A stretch of 64,000 nucleotides of DNA from Hymenobacter guriensis (GTDB lineage: Bacteria; Bacteroidota; Bacteroidia; Cytophagales; Hymenobacteraceae), in assembly GCF_015773195.1 (NCBI RefSeq), contig NZ_JADWYK010000015.1, forward strand, positions 62,001 to 126,000, in the 5' to 3' direction. The translations under genes were made by a program, and so were the position numbers. Position 1 is the stretch's first letter. Every line of letters starts with the position of its first letter. The notes below the pieces were generated by a model. It saw only the letters and a program-made list of their open reading frames with translations, was not told the origin of the DNA and searched no databases. Below, in pieces: positions 8,393-16,098 of the stretch.

Positions 8393-9526
8393 TTATTTGG
8401 CTGCCGGGTTGCCCAGCAGCGGCGGAGCCGTCAGCGCTACCACCGTAGGCCAGGCGCTGCTGCGAAAAGCCACCGTGCGCAGGCCCGCGTGCGGGAACTC
8501 GGCCGTAGGCGGCAGCAGCATCGGTTGCGCCGCCGCCTGGCTCAGGGCCTCTCCCACGGTGCGCACCTCTCCGGCCGGCACTGCGCGCCGCTCTAGCTCC
8601 GCCAGCAGCGCCTGTCCGTCTACCTCGGCAATACGGGTACCCAGCAGCTCTTCCAGCGCGGCCCGGTGCGCCACCCGGGCCAGGTTGGTTGCAAACCGCG
8701 CATCGGCGCTCCACTCAGGCTTCCCCAGCACGGCGCATAGCTGTTGAAACTGCCGGTCGGCGCCCACGGCCAGCAACAGACGCACCCCGTCGGCCGCCTC
8801 ATACACGGTGCCGTAGGGTACGATGCTGGGGTGGCCCGAGCCCAGCGGCTGGGGCTCCTGCCCGGTGACCAGAAAGCTAGCCGCCTGATTGGCCAGGGAC
8901 GCCAGGGCACTATCCCAGAGCGACACTTCAATTAGCGCGCCCCGGCCCGTTCTTTCACGCTGATACAGAGCCGTGAGCAGCCCTTCTTTCAGCTGGTGGG
9001 CCGTAAGCAAATCCATCAGTGCTACGGGCATTTTCTGGGGCGGCTGGCCGGGCGCGGCCGCGTTCAGATGCATAAAGCCGGCTTCAGCCTGCAGCACGGC
9101 GTCGTAACCGGCGCGCGGGGCCGTGGGGCCGTAGCCGGTGATGTGGCCGTAGAGCAGGCGCGGGTTCAGGGCTGAAAGGGTAGCGTAATCGGCGCCCAGC
9201 TTTTCGGCGTCGCCGGGCTTGTAGCTGGCCAGCACGATATCGGCTTGAGTCGCCAGCTCGTGCAGGGCAGCGCGGCCGGGAGCGGTAGTGAGGTCGAGCA
9301 CCCGGCTGCTTTTGCCCCAGTTGGCGCAGGCAAAGTACGCCGAGACGGAGGTACCAGGGGCTTCGGCAGCGGTGCGCCAGGTACGGGTTACGTCGCCGGC
9401 CGGGGCTTCAATCTTGAGCACTTCGGCGCCCAGCTCGGCCAGAAACTGGCCTACCTGCGGGCCGGCCAGCACCGAGGCCAGCTCCAGCACCCGTAGGCCG
9501 TGCAGCGGCAATTCAGCTGTATTCAT
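8393..9526 (-). CDS. CaiB/BaiF (family III) CoA-transferase
   Basis: A 377-residue family III CoA-transferase, which moves CoA between acyl-CoA and a free acid through an aspartyl-CoA thioester. Family features are LHGLRVLELASVLAGPQVGQ at the N-terminus, the AELGAEVLKIE block, GYDAVLQAEAGFM, and PVALMDLLTAHQL, which probably holds the catalytic Asp. The substrate cannot be inferred. The ATG at 9526 is preferred to an upstream start at 9580 because the family start falls there and a -7-like box (TACCTTCG, 9538-9531) lies only 4 bases upstream. Confidence 0.88.
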   Translation of the reverse strand: MNTAELPLHGLRVLELASVLAGPQVGQFLAELGAEVLKIEAPAGDVTRTWRTAAEAPGTSVSAYFACANWGKSSRVLDLTTAPGRAALHELATQADIVLASYKPGDAEKLGADYATLSALNPRLLYGHITGYGPTAPRAGYDAVLQAEAGFMHLNAAAPGQPPQKMPVALMDLLTAHQLKEGLLTALYQRERTGRGALIEVSLWDSALASLANQAASFLVTGQEPQPLGSGHPSIVPYGTVYEAADGVRLLLAVGADRQFQQLCAVLGKPEWSADARFATNLARVAHRAALEELLGTRIAEVDGQALLAELERRAVPAGEVRTVGEALSQAAAQPMLLPPTAEFPHAGLRTVAFRSSAWPTVVALTAPPLLGNPAAK

Positions 9527-9530
9527 AGCC

Positions 9531-9538
9531 CGAAGGTA
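9531..9538 (-). promoter_or_regulatory. -7-like box 4 bases before the CoA-transferase ATG
   Basis: Minus-strand TACCTTCG, one base off TAnnTTTG. The spacing would put the transcription start at or next to the ATG, implying a leaderless mRNA. Confidence 0.4.
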
Positions 9539-9587
9539 GACGCGCGGCGGCATACTGATGGAGTTTACCGACCGGAACACCCCAACT

Positions 9588-10262
9588 TCAATCAGGCAGA
9601 TACCCCAGGTCGCGCAGCTCGGCGCGAGGCTCCGTAAGTAGCTGCAGGCGGCCGTGGCGCAGCAAATAGACTACGTCGGCTACGTCCAGCACCGGTTGGT
9701 AGCGGTGGTCGGTGAGCAGGATGCCGGAGTGGACCCGGGCCGCCCGCAGCCTGCTGCTGAGCTGCTCAATATGAACGGGCATAACCCCGGAGAATGGCTC
9801 ATCCAGGAGCAGAAAACGGCTCCGGCGCGCCATTAACACCAGCGTCTGAATTAGCCGCCCGGTTCCGCCCGACAGCTCGGCGCGGGTGCTTCCTTCAACT
9901 GCCTGCTTTTGCAGTGTCGGAAAATCGGCCAGGGCCTCCACCAGGGATACGCCCAGCAGGCGGGCGGCCGTGGCCAGGGCCATACCGGATGGCCACAGTC
10001 CGGTCTGGGGCAGGTAGCTCATCAACCCCGGCTGACGGTAAGCCGGCATTACGGGGTAGCCATCTACCCGCACCGAAGCGTCAGGCACGACCCGCGCTCC
10101 AAATACCGTTTGCAGCAGCGTGGATTTGCCCGATCCATTAGCACCTAATAGTGCCACAACCTGGCCGGTCTGTACCCGCAGGTACACGCCCGAAAGGACG
10201 TTCTGGTTATCGAATTGAACCTGAATCCCGTCGGCCTCCAGCGTGTGTTGTTTTGCCGGCAT
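9588..10262 (-). CDS. ABC transporter ATP-binding protein
   Basis: A 224-residue ABC ATPase. Walker A is GANGSGKST at residues 40-48, the signature is LSGGTGR at 130-136, Walker B is FLLLDEP at 150-156, and the switch His lies in TDHR at about 184-187. The signature deviates from LSGGQ, with Thr at the Gln position. The start codon overlaps the stop of the membrane gene (TGATG), so the two are translationally coupled and should form one transporter. Cargo and direction are unknown. Confidence 0.9.
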   Translation of the reverse strand: MPAKQHTLEADGIQVQFDNQNVLSGVYLRVQTGQVVALLGANGSGKSTLLQTVFGARVVPDASVRVDGYPVMPAYRQPGLMSYLPQTGLWPSGMALATAARLLGVSLVEALADFPTLQKQAVEGSTRAELSGGTGRLIQTLVLMARRSRFLLLDEPFSGVMPVHIEQLSSRLRAARVHSGILLTDHRYQPVLDVADVVYLLRHGRLQLLTEPRAELRDLGYLPD

Positions 10263-10579
10263 CAGAGGGCAACTAAGAAGGCGAGCAGTCGATGTGCTAC
10301 CGAGAGCAGCAAGGTATCCAGCACTATCACGCCGGCCCACAGCTGCCACGGGGCCAGGTGCAGGTTGCGGTAGAGCCAGTACTGCTGCGGCCGAAACTGG
10401 CCAATCAGGTAGATCAGCGCCGGAAAGGAAGCCATTTTTTGCACTACTGCCAGGAAAAGCGGAGAAGGTAACGGAGTCCCCATCAGCAGCGGCGCCGCCA
10501 GCACCAGCGCCGATATAGGCAAGGTGAGGCTTAGTACGGAACGGTAATAGACACGCAGTACCTTCAGGTAGAATAACAT
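10262..10579 (-). CDS. Small ABC transporter membrane protein, coupled to the ATPase
   Basis: A 105-residue protein with about three hydrophobic segments (residues 14-33, 40-60 and 80-103). A short motif, QYWLYRNLHLAPWQLW, sits in the loop before the last helix. Such a short subunit cannot itself make a full six-helix half-transporter, so it may act as a homo-oligomer or as a regulator. The ATG at 10579 is preferred because a -7 box (TATATTTG) is at 10642-10635. It overlaps the ATPase start by one base. Confidence 0.6.
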   Translation of the reverse strand: MLFYLKVLRVYYRSVLSLTLPISALVLAAPLLMGTPLPSPLFLAVVQKMASFPALIYLIGQFRPQQYWLYRNLHLAPWQLWAGVIVLDTLLLSVAHRLLAFLVAL

Positions 10580-10634
10580 GGACAGCGGAAATAATAGCTG
10601 GAGCCGGGGCCAGCAATTTTCCTGCCACCCGCCC

Positions 10635-10642
10635 CAAATATA
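10635..10642 (-). promoter_or_regulatory. -7 promoter box TATATTTG for the ABC pair
   Basis: Perfect minus-strand TAnnTTTG about 55 bases upstream of the membrane-subunit ATG, between the divergent ABC operon and the DUF6377 regulator gene. Confidence 0.45.
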
Positions 10643-10807
10643 CAGACCCTCATAGCCGGGCTGTCTGGCCAAGCGGGAAGCATTGGGCAGTGAGAATGCG
10701 CCGGATGCGCGTCGTGGCACGCGTTAGCAGTGACTCAAACAACCATATCCTTTATCTTAGCCCACTATCCGCTCTTTTGCAGATTGGTTTTGGTGCCCCC
10801 GCTTGTT

Positions 10808-12466
10808 ATGAGGCTGTTCTTAGTAGTCGTTCTGTTTCTGATGTACCTGCTGCCATGTCGGGGTGCGGCGGCTTCTCTCGACAGCTTAGTAACTGAACTC
10901 AACCGGACCCTGGCCCACAAAGCCGATTATGACGCTCAGCGCTGGAGCCGGATTGGCGTGCTCACGAAAGAGTTTCGGGCGTACCAGGGAAACGACGACG
11001 CGAAGTTTGCGCTGGGCCTGAGCATTTACAATGAGTACAAGGCTTTTAAATATGATTCGGCTTTTGCCTACTGCCTGAAAATAACCCGGCTGGCCGAGCA
11101 GCTTCACAGCCCGCCCAAGCAGCAGGTAGCCAAGCTCCGGCTGGCCTTCGTGCTGCTGTCGTCGGGGCTGTTCAAGGAAACCTTCGATGCGCTGGACAGC
11201 ATTCAGCCAAGCCAGCTAAGCGACGCTGATAAAGTCGAATACTACTTCATTAAGGCGCGGGCCTACAATGACTTAGCGAATTTCAACCAGGATGCTTTTT
11301 ACCGGCCGGGCTACCTTACCAAGCTACTGACCTACGCCGATAGTGCGCTGCAATATTGCCGCCCTGGTTCCTACGAATGCCTGGCGGTACAGGCTCTGGT
11401 TACCCAGGAAACCGGCAACCTACAGAACGGCATTGCGGTATTCCGCCAGATCCGGCAGCTGCCGGGCCTGACGCAGCATCAGCTGGCCATTGGGGCCAGT
11501 ACGCTGGCCAACATTTACAGCCGGGCCGGGTACGAAGACAAGGCGTTTGAGCTGCTGCTGCTATCGGCCATTGCCGATGTAAAGTCGGCCACGAAGGAAA
11601 CGGTGGCTATGTCGGAAGTAGCCAATTACTGCTACCGACGCGGCGACCTGGCCAACGCGTATGCCTTCATCAAGGAAGCCCAGGAGGAAGCAGCTTTCTA
11701 CAAAGCCCGGCAGCGCCAAGTGCAGATCAGCCAGTTTTCCTCCATCATCGACGGCAAGAAAATCGACATCATTGAAAGCCAGCGCAAGTCGCAAAACGTC
11801 TACCTCATTCTGGTTACGCTGCTGGCCGTGGTGGTAGCGGCTTTTGCTGCCGTCATCTTCGGGCAGTTGCGCAAACTGCGCAAGGCTGGCCAGTTGATTG
11901 CGGCGACCATTCTGGAGCTACGGGAGCGGAACACCGAGCAGCGCCTGCTCAACCAGGAGCTCACGCAAGCCAACAGTGCCCTGGCCGAAGCCAACGCCCG
12001 GCTGGCCGAAGCCAACAAGATCAAAGAAGAATATATCGGCTACTACTTCCACCACAACACCCAGTACCTGGATGAGCGTGAGACGCTGAAGAAGAAGGTA
12101 GGCACGCTGCTGAGCGCCAAACAATACACCGGGGTACAGCAGCTGGCCGACAGCATCAACGTCAAGCGGGAGCGGAGTGAGTTGTTCAAGGGGTTCGATA
12201 CGGTATTTCTGCGGCTGTTCCCGGATTTCGTGGCGCAGTTCAACACCTTGTTTCGCGAAGAAGACCAGGTGCATCTGGATGAAGACCAGATGCTGACGGC
12301 CGAGCTACGCATCTTCGCCCTCATCCGCCTAGGCATCGATGACAGTGAGCAGATCAGCCAGATGCTGGGCTATTCCATCAACACCATTTATGCCTATAAG
12401 ACGCGGGTGAAAAACCGTGCTCTTGTTCCCAAGGAAGAATTTGAGGCCCGCATCCGGAGGTTCTGA
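10808..12466 (+). CDS. Membrane-tethered transcriptional regulator, DUF6377 type
   Basis: A 552-residue one-component regulator of the type that sits next to SusC/SusD pairs in Bacteroidetes. Order: signal peptide (MRLFLVVVLFLMYLLPCRG), a periplasmic tetratricopeptide-like helical sensor at residues 25-325, one membrane helix at 330-352, a coiled coil rich in AEANARLAEAN at 354-409, then the cytoplasmic DUF6377 region ending in a LuxR-like helix-turn-helix (LGYSINTIYAYKTRVKNRAL) at about 521-540. There is no kinase domain, so the signal presumably passes through the membrane straight to DNA binding. It precedes and probably controls the SusC operon at 12902. The ATG at 10808 begins the signal peptide; earlier in-frame starts do not. 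Confidence 0.88.
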   Translation: MRLFLVVVLFLMYLLPCRGAAASLDSLVTELNRTLAHKADYDAQRWSRIGVLTKEFRAYQGNDDAKFALGLSIYNEYKAFKYDSAFAYCLKITRLAEQLHSPPKQQVAKLRLAFVLLSSGLFKETFDALDSIQPSQLSDADKVEYYFIKARAYNDLANFNQDAFYRPGYLTKLLTYADSALQYCRPGSYECLAVQALVTQETGNLQNGIAVFRQIRQLPGLTQHQLAIGASTLANIYSRAGYEDKAFELLLLSAIADVKSATKETVAMSEVANYCYRRGDLANAYAFIKEAQEEAAFYKARQRQVQISQFSSIIDGKKIDIIESQRKSQNVYLILVTLLAVVVAAFAAVIFGQLRKLRKAGQLIAATILELRERNTEQRLLNQELTQANSALAEANARLAEANKIKEEYIGYYFHHNTQYLDERETLKKKVGTLLSAKQYTGVQQLADSINVKRERSELFKGFDTVFLRLFPDFVAQFNTLFREEDQVHLDEDQMLTAELRIFALIRLGIDDSEQISQMLGYSINTIYAYKTRVKNRALVPKEEFEARIRRF

Positions 12467-12703
12467 CGGATAGTCGGCACAGATGGCGTGCCGCCTAACT
12501 CTATCCAGCGTCCCTACTTTTCTGCAACCTATTGGCAGGTTGGGGGCCTGAAACTACGCCTACATCACACGCAGCAGCACTGTATCTGTCCTGTATAATT
12601 TTCAGGATTATATTACTTATTTACCTATAAGTCAACTATATATACGCACCTGTGGTTGATATTTCTTATACTTTAACTGTAGTATTTTTTGTTTAGCGCA
12701 ATA

Positions 12704-12724
12704 GGGCTTGCTTTGTACAAGCCC
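12704..12724. promoter_or_regulatory. Short hairpin in the SusC upstream region
   Basis: GGGCTTG at 12704-12710 and CAAGCCC at 12718-12724 form a 7-bp stem with a 7-base loop. The left side includes TTGCTTTG, one base off the -7 consensus. The stretch 12467-12901 otherwise holds no gene; it is AT-rich up to about 12700. Confidence 0.4.
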
Positions 12725-12742
12725 GGCCAGCTAGCCAGTTCC

Positions 12743-12845
12743 GCAAACGTTTGGCCAAGCCACCACTGTTACCCGCAAACGTTACCACTCCGGCCCGCTC
12801 TCCGGCTACTTCCCCGCACAGGTTTCGATGCAGTAGCAAACGTAT
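12743..12845. promoter_or_regulatory. Three GCAAACGTW boxes, candidate operators of PUL 1
   Basis: GCAAACGTT is found at 12743, GCAAACGTT at 12775 and GCAAACGTA at 12836. The first lies in the perfect palindrome CAAACGTTTG (12744-12753). Palindromes with a central ACGT flanked by A and T tracts are typical of LacI/CcpA-type operators. Spacings of about 32 and 61 bases are close to whole helical turns. All lie between the regulator gene and the SusC ATG. Confidence 0.5.
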
Positions 12846-12901
12846 TGGCTGCTACGACAACTTCTCCATCCTACTCCGCTTCTCACCAAACCCCACTTCC
12901 T

Positions 12902-15900
12902 ATGTTGTTTCCGGTACCCTTTCTATGTAGCCGAAGGCTTCTTACCCGGTTTCTACTCTTATCGGGTTTGGGGACTTTTGTGACCGGCTACCACTCTGTT
13001 CAGGCTAAGGGCTATCATTCCGGAGCTGCGCTGCGGCCTGTAGCGGCTTCATACTTACTGCAAACCAATGGTACCATTACGGGCCGGGTGGTAGATGCCA
13101 AGGGGGAAGGCCTGCCGGGCGTAAACGTGCTGGTGCGCGGTACCACCAACGGTACTCAGACCGACGCCAATGGCGGATATGCCCTGGCTAATGTACCCAG
13201 CAACGCCACGCTGGTTTTTTCCTACGTGGGCTTTACGGCGCAGGAGCTGCCACTCAACGGCCGGGCGGCCGTTGATGTGACGCTGGTGGAAGATGTGAAG
13301 GCGCTGAGCGAGGTGGTAGTGGTGGGCTACACCACCCAGAAGCGTACCGATGTAACCGGCTCAGTGGCCTCGATCAGCGGCACGGAGATTAAGTCGTTGC
13401 CGGTGACCAACGTGCAGGAGGCCCTGCAGGGGCGCATGGCTGGGGTAGAAGTAGTGAAAAGCTCCGGTGCGCCCGATGCCACCGCCAGCATCCTGATTCG
13501 GGGAGTTTCTTCGCTCAACAATGCGCCACCGCTCTATATCATCGACGGCGTCCGGCAATCCGGCGACAACATCAACATCCAGGATATTGCCTCAGTAGAT
13601 GTGCTGAAGGATGCCAGCGCGGCCGCCATCTATGGCTCAGCCGCCGCCGGAGGCGTTATCGTCATTACCACCAAAAAAGGCAAACCCGGCCAGCCGGCCA
13701 TCAACTTCAGCGCCCGGTATGGCGTCACGCAGCCGCGCACCCTCAAGCTCCTGAACCGGGACGATTTTATCCGGCTCAAGCAGGCTATTGCCGACCCGGT
13801 GTACGTGGGCATGGAGCGCACTGACACCCTGCCCGACACGGACTGGACCAAGCAGATCTTTCGCGACGGAATTGAGCAGAACTACAACCTGTCGATTTCT
13901 GGCGGCACTCCGCAGCTCAGCTACCTGGTATCGGGCATCTACAACGACCAGAAAGGCGTGTACCTGAACAACCGCTCGGCCCTGGCCGGTGCCCGCGTGA
14001 ACACGGAATACCAGCTTGGCAAGCGCATTAAGGTGGGCGAGCAGCTGTACGTGTGGCAGCGCCGCACCAAGCCCGTAACGATTACGCCCATCAACCCACC
14101 CTTCCGGACGGTGCCCACGATGTCGCCCTACACCAACGACCCGGCCAACCCCTACGGCCGTAACCCGGTGGGCTTTGCCGGTCCCAACCTCATTGCCCAG
14201 ATTGGTACGGCCCACATCGACAACACCAAGTCCAACTTCCAGGGCAACGCGTTTGCTGAAATAACGCTGCCCCTGGACTTGAGCTTCCGCACCACTTTCG
14301 GCTATACCTACTACCTCGAAAACCAGAACTACTTTCAGGATTCCTACAACACCGGCGCCGTTTCAGCCCCCATCAATAGCCTGACCAAGTCGAGTGCCAT
14401 TTACAGCACCCTGCTCAACAACTACGTGCTGTCGTACAACCACACGTTTGGAGCCCACGCGGTGAGTGCGCTGGTAGGCTTCGAGCAGATTCAGTCGGAG
14501 TACGATGCGCTGCGCGGCAGCCAGAATGCGGTGGGCGGCACCTCGTATGCTTTTCTGCCTACGTCGAACTCCATTACGCGCATCACGCCCGGCGGCTACG
14601 ATACCAATGGCCTGATCAAATCGACGTTTGCCCAGCTGAATTACGGCTTCAACGAAAAGTACCTGTTCTCCCTTTCGGCCCGGCGCGACGGCAACTTTAC
14701 GGTTTTTGGGCCAGGCAATCAGTACGGAGTCTTCCCGGCGGCTTCGGCGGGCTGGCGCATCAGCGAGGAGCCGTTGATCAAGAACGCGCTGCCTATGATC
14801 AACCAGCTTAAGCTGCGCGGCAGCTACGGCGTGCTAGGCAACAGCAACATTCCACCCTACCTGTTTCTCTCGACCTACGAGTACGTAAACGCGCAGAACT
14901 TTTACCCCGGCGCGCCACCCAGTCTGGGCTACACCCAAACGCTTATCCCGAACCCGAACATCAAATGGGAAAGCGTGTACGAAAGCAACGTAGGCATCGA
15001 CGCCGAAGCCTTCAACGGCCGGTATTTCCTGACGGTGGAATGGTACAATAAAACCACCGAAGACATGCTCTACGCGCTGCCCATTCCGCTGAGCGTGGGC
15101 ATTCCGTCCGGGCGCTTCTACACCAACATCGGGTCGGTGCGGAACCGGGGCCTGGATGTGGTGCTGGGCACCAAAGGCACCGCCCATGACTTCCGCTACA
15201 CCGCTACCGTCACGGGCTCCTTCAACCAGAACAAGGTGCTGAACCTGGACAACATCAACAGCAACCCCATTCAGGCCGGCGACAACAGCTATGGCAACCC
15301 TTCCTACGGGCAGCAAACCGGGCAATTCCTTACTTACACCAAAGCGGGGCTGCCGTTCGGGCAGTTCTACGGCTACCAGACGGAGGGCATTTACCAGAGC
15401 CAGGAGCAGATTGAAGCGCACCCCCAGCGGGAAGGCTACAAAGCCAACATCGGCGACCTGATTTACCGGGACGTGAACGGCGACGGTATCATCAGCGACC
15501 AGGACAAGACCATCCTGGGCAACCCCAATCCCAAGCTCACCTACGGGGTAAACCTGAACCTTGGCTGGAAGCACTTCGACCTTGCCTTGCTCTTCAACGG
15601 CGTAGCTGGCGTAGACCTCTACAACGGCGTAGCGCCCTACGCGCAGTTTCCCTTCAGCGACGGCAACACCACCTACCAGGTTTTTGGGGCCTCGTTTCTG
15701 GGCGACAACCAGCTGACCTCGCAGCCACGCCTGGGCGTGCTCACGCCCGGCAGCAACGGCGCCCCCGCCACGTTTGCCACCGACCCCAACGGCAACTACT
15801 CCTACGTGAGCGACTATTTCGTGGAGAAGGGCAACTATGTGAAACTAAAAAACCTGCAGCTGGGCTACACCTTGGGCGACGCGCTGCTGCAACGGGCCAA

Positions 15901-16069
15901 AATCAAAAGTGCCCGCCTGTATGTGATGGCCAACAACCTGTTCACCATCACCAACTACTCCGGCATCGACCCCGAAATCGGGGGCGACGTGATTACGCGG
16001 GGCATTGATGCCCCCCTGCAATACCCGCACGCCCGCATTTACTCCCTGGGCGTGGACCTGACTTTCTAA
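12902..16069 (+). CDS. SusC/RagA-type TonB-dependent outer-membrane transporter (PUL 1)
   Basis: A 1055-residue outer-membrane transporter that imports oligosaccharides with its SusD lid. After the signal region come a carboxypeptidase-regulatory-like domain (about residues 56-140, GRVVDAKGEGLPGVNVLVRG), the TonB-box area around LSEVVVVGYTTQ, the plug with LQGRMAGVEVV and PLYIIDGVRQ at about 170-260, and a long beta-barrel ending in an aromatic residue (DLTF). There is no N-terminal STN domain, so it is not coupled to an anti-sigma factor; the DUF6377 protein is the likely regulator. The ATG at 12902 starts the signal peptide and is preferred to an in-frame start at 12689. Confidence 0.95.
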   Translation: MLFPVPFLCSRRLLTRFLLLSGLGTFVTGYHSVQAKGYHSGAALRPVAASYLLQTNGTITGRVVDAKGEGLPGVNVLVRGTTNGTQTDANGGYALANVPSNATLVFSYVGFTAQELPLNGRAAVDVTLVEDVKALSEVVVVGYTTQKRTDVTGSVASISGTEIKSLPVTNVQEALQGRMAGVEVVKSSGAPDATASILIRGVSSLNNAPPLYIIDGVRQSGDNINIQDIASVDVLKDASAAAIYGSAAAGGVIVITTKKGKPGQPAINFSARYGVTQPRTLKLLNRDDFIRLKQAIADPVYVGMERTDTLPDTDWTKQIFRDGIEQNYNLSISGGTPQLSYLVSGIYNDQKGVYLNNRSALAGARVNTEYQLGKRIKVGEQLYVWQRRTKPVTITPINPPFRTVPTMSPYTNDPANPYGRNPVGFAGPNLIAQIGTAHIDNTKSNFQGNAFAEITLPLDLSFRTTFGYTYYLENQNYFQDSYNTGAVSAPINSLTKSSAIYSTLLNNYVLSYNHTFGAHAVSALVGFEQIQSEYDALRGSQNAVGGTSYAFLPTSNSITRITPGGYDTNGLIKSTFAQLNYGFNEKYLFSLSARRDGNFTVFGPGNQYGVFPAASAGWRISEEPLIKNALPMINQLKLRGSYGVLGNSNIPPYLFLSTYEYVNAQNFYPGAPPSLGYTQTLIPNPNIKWESVYESNVGIDAEAFNGRYFLTVEWYNKTTEDMLYALPIPLSVGIPSGRFYTNIGSVRNRGLDVVLGTKGTAHDFRYTATVTGSFNQNKVLNLDNINSNPIQAGDNSYGNPSYGQQTGQFLTYTKAGLPFGQFYGYQTEGIYQSQEQIEAHPQREGYKANIGDLIYRDVNGDGIISDQDKTILGNPNPKLTYGVNLNLGWKHFDLALLFNGVAGVDLYNGVAPYAQFPFSDGNTTYQVFGASFLGDNQLTSQPRLGVLTPGSNGAPATFATDPNGNYSYVSDYFVEKGNYVKLKNLQLGYTLGDALLQRAKIKSARLYVMANNLFTITNYSGIDPEIGGDVITRGIDAPLQYPHARIYSLGVDLTF

Positions 16070-16098
16070 CGCTCCGACCTGGGACTTCCCACCCTGCC

